Shown: positions 16,279-23,541 of the stretch, piece by piece
How positions within the stretch are numbered: the first letter of the stretch is position 1
How the letters are laid out: each line of letters begins with the position of its first letter
Assembly (NCBI RefSeq): GCF_023638055.1
Contig: NZ_JAKRVY010000006.1
Coordinates: 62,001-126,000 of the forward strand
Source: Natranaeroarchaeum aerophilus
Lineage (GTDB): Archaea; Halobacteriota; Halobacteria; Halobacteriales; Natronoarchaeaceae
Length of the DNA: 64,000 nucleotides
Direction of reading: 5' to 3'
Made by a program: the position numbers and the translations under genes
Notes under the pieces: model-generated
Database searches by the model: none
Seen by the model: only the letters and a program-made list of their open reading frames with translations
Told to the model about the DNA's origin: nothing

Positions 16279-17535
16279 ATGCCAGTACGGACTGGCGAGA
16301 TCGGGCCAACGGAACCCGAAGTACTCGCCCACACGAAACGCGCCCTCTTTCCCGGGGATAATCGGGAGCACGGCTACGCGGTCGTCGACACACAGTTCGC
16401 GACCGAACGGTGGCTCGCCGAGCGGCGCGTCGACCCGCGGATTACGGAGTCGCTGTCGCCGTTCAACAGGATCGAAATCGGCACGGGTTATCCCGACCTC
16501 GTCGGCGTGGGATGGCTCGATGAGGAGTGGGTCTTTGGCGACCCTGCGCGGGATCACCCACCGCTGATCGCCGTCGAGGCGAAGGGGCATCGTGAGGACG
16601 ACTACGTCGATGTCGAACAGGGGATCGTTCAGGCGCACGACCGAATCGCGGAGGCGAACGCCGCCTATCTCGCCGCGCCGCAGGATGCTATCAGCGCCGC
16701 AGCACAATCGCTTGCACAGGACCTGAATGTGGGCGTTCTCGGCGTCGCAGGGAACGGTGACATTGACGTCCTCGAAGCGCCACGGCTCGTCGGTGCGGAG
16801 TCGCCGATGACTGCCAGTGCGATCCGCTTCCAGACGAGCGCACAGGGCGTCGCCGATCAGTCGTTCGGTCTGAACCACCCGAAGAACTACCTCGCATACC
16901 CGCTGGCGGTTCATCACGACGGCCCCACGGAGACGTTGATCGAGGAGAACGTCGTCGGAGCGGTCGACAGTGCCCGAACCGGTGCACGGTTTCTCGGTCT
17001 GATCGAATCGGAGCCGAGCGGGGACGTTCACGTCACGCCACTCGGGCGCGAAGTAGTTCGATTCGCGCTCGAACGGACGGATGGATCGCTCGACGACGCC
17101 CTGGCTCAGTTCGACAACTGGCGACGGACTCGACAGCGATTCGCCGAGCAGGCGCCAGCGTGGGGACAGTTCACCCGTCGTGTGCTCTCCGAGTATCCCG
17201 CGACGCCCCTGCTGGTCGAGGAGCTACAGGCACTCGCCGACGCCGGACGGTCCGACCCGTCGCTGCGGCAGTTGGTGCTCCACCTGTACGAACACCACCC
17301 AGCCTTCGCGATAGAGCTGTTCGTTCGTGGGACCGAGGACGCCCGCGAGCGAGTGTTCGCGGACGAAAATACCCTCGACCGGGAGGCGCTCGCTGACGGA
17401 ACCGTCTATCACTCGGCGACGATCTTCCAGCTCAAAGCGTTGCTCTACCACGCGGGGATTCTCGCCGAGCGCGGCGCGGAACCCCACCGGATCGATCCAA
17501 CGAGCGACTCCTGGGCGCTGGCGACGCCGCTGTAG
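16279..17535 (+). CDS. Hypothetical protein with PD-(D/E)xK nuclease-like motif and winged helix
   Basis: A 418-residue protein. The N-terminal domain (1-150) contains YPDLVGVGW with Pro72-Asp73, then VEAKG with Glu100 and Lys102. This is the spacing of a PD-(D/E)xK restriction-endonuclease-like active site, followed by a QGIVQAHD helix. Around residues 240-275 an ARFLGLIES to VTPLGREVVRF segment reads like a winged helix. The C-terminal 130 residues are helical. It could be a DNA-cleaving or DNA-binding accessory factor. Its position right behind SRAP suggests a link to DNA damage, which is inference. Confidence 0.6.
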   Translation: MPVRTGEIGPTEPEVLAHTKRALFPGDNREHGYAVVDTQFATERWLAERRVDPRITESLSPFNRIEIGTGYPDLVGVGWLDEEWVFGDPARDHPPLIAVEAKGHREDDYVDVEQGIVQAHDRIAEANAAYLAAPQDAISAAAQSLAQDLNVGVLGVAGNGDIDVLEAPRLVGAESPMTASAIRFQTSAQGVADQSFGLNHPKNYLAYPLAVHHDGPTETLIEENVVGAVDSARTGARFLGLIESEPSGDVHVTPLGREVVRFALERTDGSLDDALAQFDNWRRTRQRFAEQAPAWGQFTRRVLSEYPATPLLVEELQALADAGRSDPSLRQLVLHLYEHHPAFAIELFVRGTEDARERVFADENTLDREALADGTVYHSATIFQLKALLYHAGILAERGAEPHRIDPTSDSWALATPL

Positions 17536-17561
17536 CTCCCTGAGGTATTCGTCGCGCACAG

Positions 17562-17664
17562 GTATATATACGAAACCGGGGCAATCCCTCGGTATCCTCC
17601 GTCAACCCACCCGCTGTGGATTGCCGTAGCGCGACACACCACCTCGGGGCTGGCGTCGTGTCGC
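17562..17664. other. Convergent intergenic region with TATA-like element and two stem-loops
   Basis: Between two converging genes lies a TATATATA-like run (17562-17570). Next comes an 8-bp inverted repeat with arms at 17580-17587 (GGCAATCC) and 17618-17625, then a 7-bp one with arms at 17631-17637 (GCGACAC) and 17658-17664, followed by a short T-run. The stems could be a bidirectional terminator, or the TATA element could drive a small RNA. Confidence 0.4.
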
Positions 17665-17691
17665 CTGTTTGCCCAATTATGGCCACCCGTT

Positions 17692-18399
17692 CTAGCCCTC
17701 TCGTAGCTCCTGCAGGACCGGCATCTCCTCGATCCGTTCGTCGTCGAGCGCCGACCAGTCGATCCCGTCCGATCGATCATAGCTCGTGTTCGTTTCGATA
17801 GCTCGGTCCGGCGTCACGACTAGGTCGAGTGGGACGTCGTGCTCGTCGACCGCGACGTCCTCGTCGACGACCTGTAACTCGTGGACGGTCGTGACGACCG
17901 GCGTCACGTCGTCGACCAGTCCCAGCGTATCCAGTAGCGCGTACTCCAGATCGCTGTATCCCTCTCCCTTGCCGATCCGCGCCCCGTCATCGGTGACGGC
18001 GACGCTCCCGGAGACGATCAGGTCGACCGACTCGACTGCGTCGGGACCGACCTGAACCCCAAGTTCGCTCGATCCGGCGATCGTCGTGGCCCGATTGTAG
18101 TCGTCGATCTCATCCGGATCCAGTCGGAGGAAGCAATCGGCGTCGCGGAGCCGCGGGACCGCCATATACAGCGTCTTCCCCGCTTCGAGTGCTCGCTGCC
18201 GGACCGGCCGCTGTGGGGAGTCCGGGTTGATTTTGATGGTATCGGCGGCTCTCCACTCGGATCGTTCAGAGAGACGCTCGGCGGCGTCGTCAGCACCTGC
18301 AAAATTGGGAATCCGGCCATGTGGCGGGAATGGGAACCGCGCCTCGCCACTCTCTTCTAGCTCGTCCCAGATGCGCTCGCGGAGGTCCTGCTTGTCCAT
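17692..18399 (-). CDS. 5-formyltetrahydrofolate cyclo-ligase family protein
   Basis: A 235-residue protein of the MTHFS family. The phosphate-binding motif reads GARIGKGEGYSDLE, a variant of the classical GxRxGxGxGYYD. The N-terminus, KQDLRERIWDEL, is typical of the larger archaeal members. It would convert 5-formyl-THF to methenyl-THF in the cytosol, which fits the folate-making pab operon elsewhere in this window. The open frame starts at 18528, but that extension is antisense to the phosphoesterase gene. ATG 18399 matches the family N-terminus. Confidence 0.82.
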   Translation of the reverse strand: MDKQDLRERIWDELEESGEARFPFPPHGRIPNFAGADDAAERLSERSEWRAADTIKINPDSPQRPVRQRALEAGKTLYMAVPRLRDADCFLRLDPDEIDDYNRATTIAGSSELGVQVGPDAVESVDLIVSGSVAVTDDGARIGKGEGYSDLEYALLDTLGLVDDVTPVVTTVHELQVVDEDVAVDEHDVPLDLVVTPDRAIETNTSYDRSDGIDWSALDDERIEEMPVLQELREG

Positions 18400-18433
18400 G
18401 ACCGTGCGTTGTTTGGGATTGCCCTCAGTGTTA

Positions 18434-18937
18434 TTACTCTGCGACGGCGACGAACTCGACGTCGTCGCTCTCGGTGTCGACGATCGCGATGCTGTGGTGT
18501 TCTTCCGGTACTGTCGGAAAGTGAGCACCCGGGTTCAGCACGGTCGTTCCGTCGACCTCGCGTTCCTCGGCGACGTGATGGTGGCCGTAACAGACGTACT
18601 CGTACTCGCCCGATGCGGCATGTGCCTCGACGTCGTCCAGACGCTCACCGTGAAGCACGGCGAACGTCGTCCCGTCGAACTCCAGTTTGGTGAAGCGCCC
18701 GTGGAGTTTGCTTCCGTTCCCGAGCTGACGGAAAGCGGACTCCAGTCCATCGAGCTCGCCGTCGTTGTTCCCGAGAACGCCGTGGACTTCCAGCCCATCG
18801 AAGTAGCGAACGACGGGTGGTGCGATCACGTCACCACAGTGGATGACCGTCTCGACACCTCGTTCCTCGAAGACCGATACGGCGCGGTCTACGGCCGATA
18901 CGTTGTCGTGCGTGTCCGAGATGACGCCTACCAACAT
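18434..18937 (-). CDS. Metallophosphoesterase (YfcE/MJ0936 type)
   Basis: A 167-residue calcineurin-like phosphoesterase with all metal-binding blocks in order: GVISDTHDN (4-12), HCGDV (about 35-39), GNND (about 56-59), LHGE and GHHHVAEE. Two metal ions catalyse phosphodiester hydrolysis in the cytosol. The small YfcE-type group usually acts on bis-pNPP-like or cyclic diester substrates, and its true substrate is not known. It lies 35 nt upstream of the cyclo-ligase on the same strand and may share its transcript. Confidence 0.9.
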   Translation of the reverse strand: MLVGVISDTHDNVSAVDRAVSVFEERGVETVIHCGDVIAPPVVRYFDGLEVHGVLGNNDGELDGLESAFRQLGNGSKLHGRFTKLEFDGTTFAVLHGERLDDVEAHAASGEYEYVCYGHHHVAEEREVDGTTVLNPGAHFPTVPEEHHSIAIVDTESDDVEFVAVAE

Positions 18938-19004
18938 GCCTGTTCGAAACTCAGAGGACGGGAGACTACAGTAGTTCTGGTCGTCAAGTACTCAAACAGT
19001 CGGC

Positions 19005-19010
19005 AAAAAA
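19005..19010 (-). terminator. T-run terminator after the gene at 19023-19310
   Basis: An A6 run on the plus strand gives T6 on the minus strand, 13-18 nt after the stop of the small membrane-protein gene and before the phosphoesterase gene start. Confidence 0.45.
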
Positions 19011-19022
19011 CAGTAGGTTCGG

Positions 19023-19310
19023 TCAGCTCCGGGACTGAATCAGCTCTTCGATCGTCTCACGAACGTTCCCGGACGACCCCGCCAGGGGCATCGACTGAAG
19101 CTGTTGTTCGATGTCGCGCTGCTTGAAGTGGTTCGAGAGCGTCAGTATCGTTGGTGCCCAGAGACCAACGAAGATCCCCAACTCGCGGTCACCACGCGCA
19201 AAATAGGCGTACAGTGCCAGCCCGACCGATACTACCGATGCAATGAGGGCCGTGTCCGCACCGGCCTCCATCGTGGACCCTGTCTCGTCTGACGACATGG
19301 TTTGGCTCAT
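19023..19310 (-). CDS. Small haloarchaeal membrane protein, unknown function
   Basis: A 95-residue protein with an acidic N-terminus, two hydrophobic segments (ALIASVVSVGLALYAYFA and LGIFVGLWAPTILTLS) and a basic-amphipathic C-terminal helix (FKQRDIEQQLQSM). The size and layout suggest a two-helix hairpin membrane protein of a family restricted to haloarchaea. No function can be assigned. It has its own T-run terminator. Confidence 0.65.
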   Translation of the reverse strand: MSQTMSSDETGSTMEAGADTALIASVVSVGLALYAYFARGDRELGIFVGLWAPTILTLSNHFKQRDIEQQLQSMPLAGSSGNVRETIEELIQSRS

Positions 19311-19521
19311 ATTGTGCCGACGTACGCTATCATCGGAGGCCTCTTAATGACGGATAACCGTTCACAGGGATGTCGAGCGGATTGCCAGTGACTTCTCGCT
19401 TTTAAGCAGATTTTTCTTCGAGTGAGTGCCGCGACGTCGGAGAGTAGCGCACAGTCTTGCCAGTCTGAGTGTGAAACCGTCTCGGATTGTTCACACCGAT
19501 ATAGATCCGAGTAAGCACCTC

Positions 19522-19989
19522 CTACAGGTTCTCTTCTTGATACGATCCATCGTAGGATCCGACGTGTTCGGCACGGGACAGGACGAGCTGGGCGATTCTG
19601 GCGTCCTGCTGGAGTTCGAGTTCGTGGTTGACGTCGAGCAGTCCCTCGCCGCGGCCCGTGTAGCCAGCATCCCACACCGCAGTGTGAAGCATCGCGGAGT
19701 TTCGCATAAGCGACGATCGCGGCAGAACGAACCCGACGTGTCCCTCGGGGATCGAAATCGTCTCTCCGTATCGGGCAATGTAATGTCCGGGATCGAGGTG
19801 GTACGTCTCCGTCTCGGCTGACGGGGCTAGCTCTTCGCGCTCGCCGATCGATTTCCCGTCTCGACCGATCCGCCCCGGCTCCGTCTGTTCGAAGACGTTC
19901 GCGACGGTCAGGTCGACCCCATTCGGCTGAATCTGCTCGTCGGTAACGGAAGAAAGCTGTTCGGCGACAAACGTGCCTGATCGGAACAT
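19522..19989 (-). CDS. dut: dUTP diphosphatase / dCTP-deaminase-like trimeric enzyme
   Basis: A 155-residue protein of the DCD-DUT superfamily. The conserved blocks are IQPNGVDLTV near the N-terminus, VLPRSSLMRNSAML (the PRSS motif) and DAGYTGRGEGLLDV. The length matches haloarchaeal proteins annotated as deoxyuridine triphosphatase rather than the longer dCTP deaminase. It removes dUTP and so protects DNA from uracil; bifunctional DCD-DUT activity is possible. The frame extends to 20157 but that part overlaps palindromic intergenic DNA. MFRSGTFVAEQL at 19989 is the family start. Confidence 0.82.
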   Translation of the reverse strand: MFRSGTFVAEQLSSVTDEQIQPNGVDLTVANVFEQTEPGRIGRDGKSIGEREELAPSAETETYHLDPGHYIARYGETISIPEGHVGFVLPRSSLMRNSAMLHTAVWDAGYTGRGEGLLDVNHELELQQDARIAQLVLSRAEHVGSYDGSYQEENL

Positions 19990-20063
19990 ACGCTGGAAGG
20001 TAGACACTGGACAAAAAATCCTTCGGGACGGACGTTCGGGATGTCCGTGGAAACGTGGTTCGA

Positions 20064-20078
20064 GGAGGGCTCCGAACC
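20064..20078 (-). repeat. 15-nt copy of the tRNA-Met T-arm
   Basis: Bases 20064-20078 repeat exactly bases 20217-20231 of tRNA-Met (the T-arm and start of the acceptor strand). The copy sits inside a small palindrome with arms GGTTCG/CGAACC. It is not part of a functional tRNA. Confidence 0.6.
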
Positions 20079-20158
20079 TCGGAAAGACTCGCTTCGCTCG
20101 TCTTTCCTGCCTCACCCTCACTCCGTTCGCGTGAGACCAACGGGTTCTACGCATCATT

Positions 20159-20215
20159 CGGGCATTTTCACAGCCTTGTCACTCACTGACGTTCGTGACG
20201 TCGTGAAAATGCCCG
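20159..20215. repeat. 13-bp perfect inverted repeat overlapping the tRNA-Met 3' end
   Basis: The arms CGGGCATTTTCAC (20159-20171) and its exact complement (20203-20215) enclose a 31-nt loop. The loop contains a second inverted repeat, GTCAC/GTGAC (20178-20182, 20195-20199). The right arm runs into the last bases of the tRNA acceptor stem (20211-20215). On the minus strand the hairpin begins within the tRNA 3' end, so it could assist termination or 3' processing. Confidence 0.6.
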
Positions 20216-20359
20216 GGGAGGGCTCCGAACCCTCGATCTCCGCATGTCCCAGGTTCGAGGCTCGGCAGTCCTCGTACGGACATGAGAGGCTTCCAAGGAA
20301 CCGCACCGAATCTCTGAACCCTATGAGTGCGGCGCTATGTCCAGCTAAGCCACCCGGGC
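20210..20359 (-). tRNA. Elongator tRNA-Met (CAT) with a 76-nt intron
   Basis: The 5' exon is 20322-20359 (38 nt) and the 3' exon 20210-20245 (36 nt), giving a 74-nt mature tRNA. The acceptor stem GCCCGGG/CCCGGGC, the T-arm GAGGG-TTCGGAG-CCCTC and the anticodon stem CCGCA/TGCGG with loop CTCATA+A all pair. The intron (20246-20321) sits one base 3' of the anticodon, the usual archaeal site for a bulge-helix-bulge. Intron-bearing elongator tRNA-Met is known in haloarchaea. The intron contains a GTGCGG copy that could pair with the 5' anticodon strand instead. No CCA is encoded. Confidence 0.93.
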
Positions 20360-20384
20360 TCACCTGCGAGTTGTCCGCTGATTA

Positions 20385-20393
20385 TCTTTAAGC
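20385..20393 (-). promoter_or_regulatory. TATA box of tRNA-Met
   Basis: On the minus strand this reads GCTTAAAGA, 26-34 nt before the 5' end of tRNA-Met at 20359, the canonical archaeal distance. Confidence 0.6.
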
Positions 20394-20450
20394 TTCTCAT
20401 CTGCTTCGGGTTCGTGTGTCATTCATTCACATCGCGATCGGAGCCTGCAG

Positions 20451-20458
20451 TTTTAAGC
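20451..20458 (+). promoter_or_regulatory. TATA box that fixes the start of the gene at 20481
   Basis: TTTTAAGC ends 2 nt before the upstream ATG at 20460 but lies 23-30 nt before the ATG at 20481. A transcript from it would be leaderless at 20481, so the upstream ATG is unlikely to be used. Confidence 0.55.
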
Positions 20459-20480
20459 CATGGGGGAAGAACACACGTGC

Positions 20481-21614
20481 ATGAGCGAACCCGGTGTCGT
20501 AGAATCCGCTCTCGACGGAGAGACGGTCGCCGCGTCGGTGCCGTTGGGCGGAGAGGACAAACTGTACATCACGCCGACCCGAACGCTGATCTACCGGGCC
20601 GAGGGCCTGTTGAGCGACGAGTCGGTCGAAGAGTATCCCCACGATGCGGAGCGGCTGACCATCTCTGAGGGCCGGCGCAAAACACGGTTCAGTCTCGATT
20701 ATCCGGTCGACGGGACCCGCGAGTTCACGATTCCCTCGAAGTGTGCTGACGACGTAACCCATCCCGTCGTGGCCGGGATCATGAACGCCGCAGGGATCAC
20801 CGAACCGGGCGAGACGGTGCTGTCGACCTATCGATTCAGCGAGCTGACGCTGATCGTTACGAGCGAGCGGCTGGTCAAACACATCGGTGCAGCCGTCTGG
20901 GATACCGATTATGAGGAGTTCCACTACGACGATGTGACCGACCTGACCTTCGAGAAGGGGAGCGTCGCTACACAGGTGGTCCTCGAAGTGAATGGTCGCC
21001 AGCAGCGGATCAAAGCCCCGAACGATCAGGCACGGGACGTCGAGAGCAAACTGTCCGAGGCGCTGACCGCGTACCACGGCGTCAACTCGATCGAGGAGCT
21101 ACGGACCGCGAACGCGTCCGAGGAAGAGGAGCCAGCCGAGCAGCCGGGTGCTGGTGGGGTGGCCTTCGGCGAAGGCGTCGATCCGCTTGAAGCGAACCCA
21201 CCGTCGACCGAGGGCGACGAGGAGCTCTCTGCTGAACAGGTGATAGACGACTCGGGTGGAACGGAGGCAGTAGAGACAGCTGAGCCAGCGGATCCATCGG
21301 ACGGTCCTGCGGAGACCGAAGCGCCTGATACTGACGCGACCGAGTCGGACTCGGTGGGTGCCAACGACCGCTCACAATCGGCTGACGACCCCGGGCCGAC
21401 GACTGAGGACGAAGCGTCGACGGAGACAGCCGATGACGACGGGTTCGACTTCGAGGATGTCGGCTTCGAACCGGCCGAGAGCGATCCGGACGGTGACGAC
21501 ATCGCTGAGGAACTCGCCGAGCTCCGGGCCGTCGTGGAACATCAGAACGAGCGGCTCGACAAACAGCGCGAGGCGATCGAGCGGTTGATCGAGGAGCTCA
21601 GTCGCGGCCGGTGA
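20481..21614 (+). CDS. PH-like domain protein with acidic tail and C-terminal coiled coil
   Basis: A 377-residue protein with no known function. Residues about 10-105 and 105-205 look like two PH-like beta-sandwich repeats (KLYITPTRTLIYRAEG and LTLIVTSERLVKHIG occupy equivalent places). A very acidic low-complexity stretch follows (about 215-330), ending in an amphipathic coiled coil (AVVEHQNERLDKQREAIERL). The architecture suggests a membrane- or protein-binding adaptor that oligomerises. Its last 17 nt overlap the convergent gene at 21598. Confidence 0.7.
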   Translation: MSEPGVVESALDGETVAASVPLGGEDKLYITPTRTLIYRAEGLLSDESVEEYPHDAERLTISEGRRKTRFSLDYPVDGTREFTIPSKCADDVTHPVVAGIMNAAGITEPGETVLSTYRFSELTLIVTSERLVKHIGAAVWDTDYEEFHYDDVTDLTFEKGSVATQVVLEVNGRQQRIKAPNDQARDVESKLSEALTAYHGVNSIEELRTANASEEEEPAEQPGAGGVAFGEGVDPLEANPPSTEGDEELSAEQVIDDSGGTEAVETAEPADPSDGPAETEAPDTDATESDSVGANDRSQSADDPGPTTEDEASTETADDDGFDFEDVGFEPAESDPDGDDIAEELAELRAVVEHQNERLDKQREAIERLIEELSRGR

Positions 21615-21954
21615 CCTTCCGGATACACGAAGAGCCAAAGGGCCCCAGTTCGCCCGCATCGTACTTGATGAAGTGCCCGGTCGAGAGGCCGGACCCGCAG
21701 CGCTGACACTCGAACTCACCGTCTTTCTGAATGACCTGACTCTCGTAGCTGACAAACTCGCTGTGTTTCGGGCGGATGATCCCATCCTCACGTTCGATAA
21801 TCCCGCGTTTCTCCGCGGTATCGAGGATCTCTCTGGTGACTGATGGATGTGTGGAGACGGTCTCCAGCCTGTCTACGGCATCGGCGACACTCAGCTCATC
21901 GTGTTCCAGCGAGCGCAAGAGGTCGAGGCCGAGTGCAATCCGGTCGTCCTGCAT
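21598..21954 (-). CDS. Winged-helix plus zinc-ribbon protein (DUF5830-like)
   Basis: A 118-residue protein. The N-terminal 75 residues resemble a winged helix (ELSVADAVDRLETVSTHPSV, then a recognition-like helix and GIIEREDGIIRP wing). The C-terminal part carries a partial zinc ribbon, CQRCGSGLS and a later SSCIRKV, giving three cysteines plus a possible His (TGHFIK) as fourth ligand. I associate it with the haloarchaeal DUF5830 family. It is a possible DNA-binding regulator. The 17-nt tail-to-tail overlap with the gene at 20481 leaves no room for separate terminators. Confidence 0.7.
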   Translation of the reverse strand: MQDDRIALGLDLLRSLEHDELSVADAVDRLETVSTHPSVTREILDTAEKRGIIEREDGIIRPKHSEFVSYESQVIQKDGEFECQRCGSGLSTGHFIKYDAGELGPFGSSCIRKVTGRD

Positions 21955-22018
21955 CTATCTCCGAGTCCTCGGCCGAGGGGATTAAACGTTACGTGGCCGA
22001 CTGCTCGAATTCCACTGA

Positions 22019-22879
22019 TTACTCGTAGTGATTCCGTTCGACACGCGCGTCGAACCGGCGGGAGAGCAGCGTGGTCACCGGTCCGCCGCCGATCTCGATG
22101 CCATCAAGCGTCTCGATCGGTCGGAGCTCCCACGTCGAGTTCGTCAGAAACGCTTCCTTTGCCGAGCGAACGTCGTCGGGGGTGTACTGGCCAGTATAGA
22201 CCGGAATATCGGCCTCGTCTGCGAGGCTGATGACGACTGACCGGGTAATCCCCGGCAACACCGGCCCGTCGAGGCTCGGCGTGTGAAGCCCGTCCTCGCC
22301 GACAAAAAACACGTTGCTCGTCGCTCCCTCCGCGACGTAGTCGTCAGTATCACGCAGCAGTGCCTCGTCGGCGTCATCGATCAACTCGTTCCGTGCGAGG
22401 ATGCCGTTGAGATAGTTGTGCGTCTTCGCATTGGCCGGGATTGCGGCGTCCGGGATCCGCCGGGTCATCGTGGTCTGGACGGTCGCAGGACCGTCCCAGA
22501 CGGGGTCTCCTTCCGTGCCCCCGCGTGGAAGTTCTGCGACGATGACGACTACTGTCGGGTCCGTGGTCGGGCCCGGCGTTAGCTTGCCGGGCTGGACGCC
22601 ACGTGAGAGAGAGAGTTTGAGGTACGCGTCGGTCAGGTCGTTGGCCCGGAGCGTTTCGAGCACGCGTTCGCGGAGTTCTTCGTCATCGATCCCGTGGTCG
22701 ATCCCGAGTGTCTCGCAAGTGTTCGCCAGCCTGTCGGCGTGAGCCTCCCACTCGAAGACGGAACCGCCGTACGCGCGCATCGTCTCGAACGCAGCATCAC
22801 CGTACATGAAGCCCCGATCGCGGACGTTCACCGTGGCCTCTGACTCCGGGACGAGCTCGCCATCGACGTGGTACTTCAT
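22019..22879 (-). CDS. pabC: Aminodeoxychorismate lyase (class IV aminotransferase)
   Basis: A 286-residue PLP enzyme of fold type IV. The N-terminal DRGFMYGDAAFETMRAY and the PLP lysine in NAKTHNYLNG (Lys152) are diagnostic, as is EGATSNVFFV. The family also contains branched-chain and D-amino-acid aminotransferases. The lyase call rests on its place as third gene after pabB and pabA, with an ATGA overlap (22876-22879). It would release p-aminobenzoate and pyruvate from aminodeoxychorismate in folate synthesis. The long open frame to 23263 is antisense noise. Confidence 0.85.
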   Translation of the reverse strand: MKYHVDGELVPESEATVNVRDRGFMYGDAAFETMRAYGGSVFEWEAHADRLANTCETLGIDHGIDDEELRERVLETLRANDLTDAYLKLSLSRGVQPGKLTPGPTTDPTVVVIVAELPRGGTEGDPVWDGPATVQTTMTRRIPDAAIPANAKTHNYLNGILARNELIDDADEALLRDTDDYVAEGATSNVFFVGEDGLHTPSLDGPVLPGITRSVVISLADEADIPVYTGQYTPDDVRSAKEAFLTNSTWELRPIETLDGIEIGGGPVTTLLSRRFDARVERNHYE

Positions 22880-23541
22880 GATTTGGCTCCCCCGTCGGCG
22901 CGTCTCGCGAACGAACAGAAGTTCTCGATCAGACGTTTGCCGACCGACAGATCGAGGCCGTCCCGATCGTCGTCGCGATCGACCGGTCCGGTCAGAATGC
23001 TCTCGGGATGGAACTGGACGCCGATGTGGGGGCGCTCCTGGTGCCGGACGGCCATCAGTATCGATCGCTCGTCGTCGGTTCGGGCCGTCTCCATGAGCGG
23101 GTCCGGGAGATCCTCTCGTTCGACTGCCAGTGAGTGATAGCGCCCAACCCGGAACCGTTCGGGCATGTTGTCGAAGATTCCCTGCCCATCGTGATCGATC
23201 GTCGAGGGTTTCCCGTGGACAACATCGGGCGCGTTCACCACCGGCCCGCCGTGGGCCGCACACAGCGCCTGATGCCCGAGACAGACACCGAGCGTCGGAT
23301 ACGTTGTCTCAGCAAAGATCGGGATCGAGACACCAGCGTCGGCCGGCGTGCCGGGACCGGGAGAGACCACGATCCCATCGGGATCGAGTTCACGGATCCC
23401 TTCAACATCGATCTCGTCGTTTCGTCGGACGATGACCCTTTCTTGATCGGTCGCCCTGAAATCACACTCTCCCGCCTCGGCTTCCGCGACGAACTGGACG
23501 AGGTTATACGCAAAGGAGTCGTAATTGTCGATGACAAGCAT
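22876..23541 (-). CDS. pabA: Aminodeoxychorismate/anthranilate synthase glutaminase subunit
   Basis: A 221-residue class-I glutamine amidotransferase. It starts [16 protein letters not shown]; the nucleophile lies in GVCLGHQALC and the His-Glu pair in VQFHPESILTG. It supplies ammonia to the chorismate-binding partner encoded immediately upstream. A GTG at 23544 overlaps the partner's stop as GTGA; the ATG at 23541 (TGATG) gives the standard N-terminus. Either way, translation is coupled. TrpG and PabA cannot be separated by sequence; the pabC neighbour favours PabA. Confidence 0.88.
   Translation of the reverse strand: MLVIDNYDSFAYNLVQFVAEAEAGECDFRATDQERVIVRRNDEIDVEGIRELDPDGIVVSPGPGTPADAGVSIPIFAETTYPTLGVCLGHQALCAAHGGPVVNAPDVVHGKPSTIDHDGQGIFDNMPERFRVGRYHSLAVEREDLPDPLMETARTDDERSILMAVRHQERPHIGVQFHPESILTGPVDRDDDRDGLDLSVGKRLIENFCSFARRADGGAKS

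Noticed and set aside
19522-20157. Long form of the dUTPase starting at 20157
   Set aside because: The first 56 codons would be Arg-rich and overlap the palindromic tRNA-Met flank. The family N-terminus begins at 19989.
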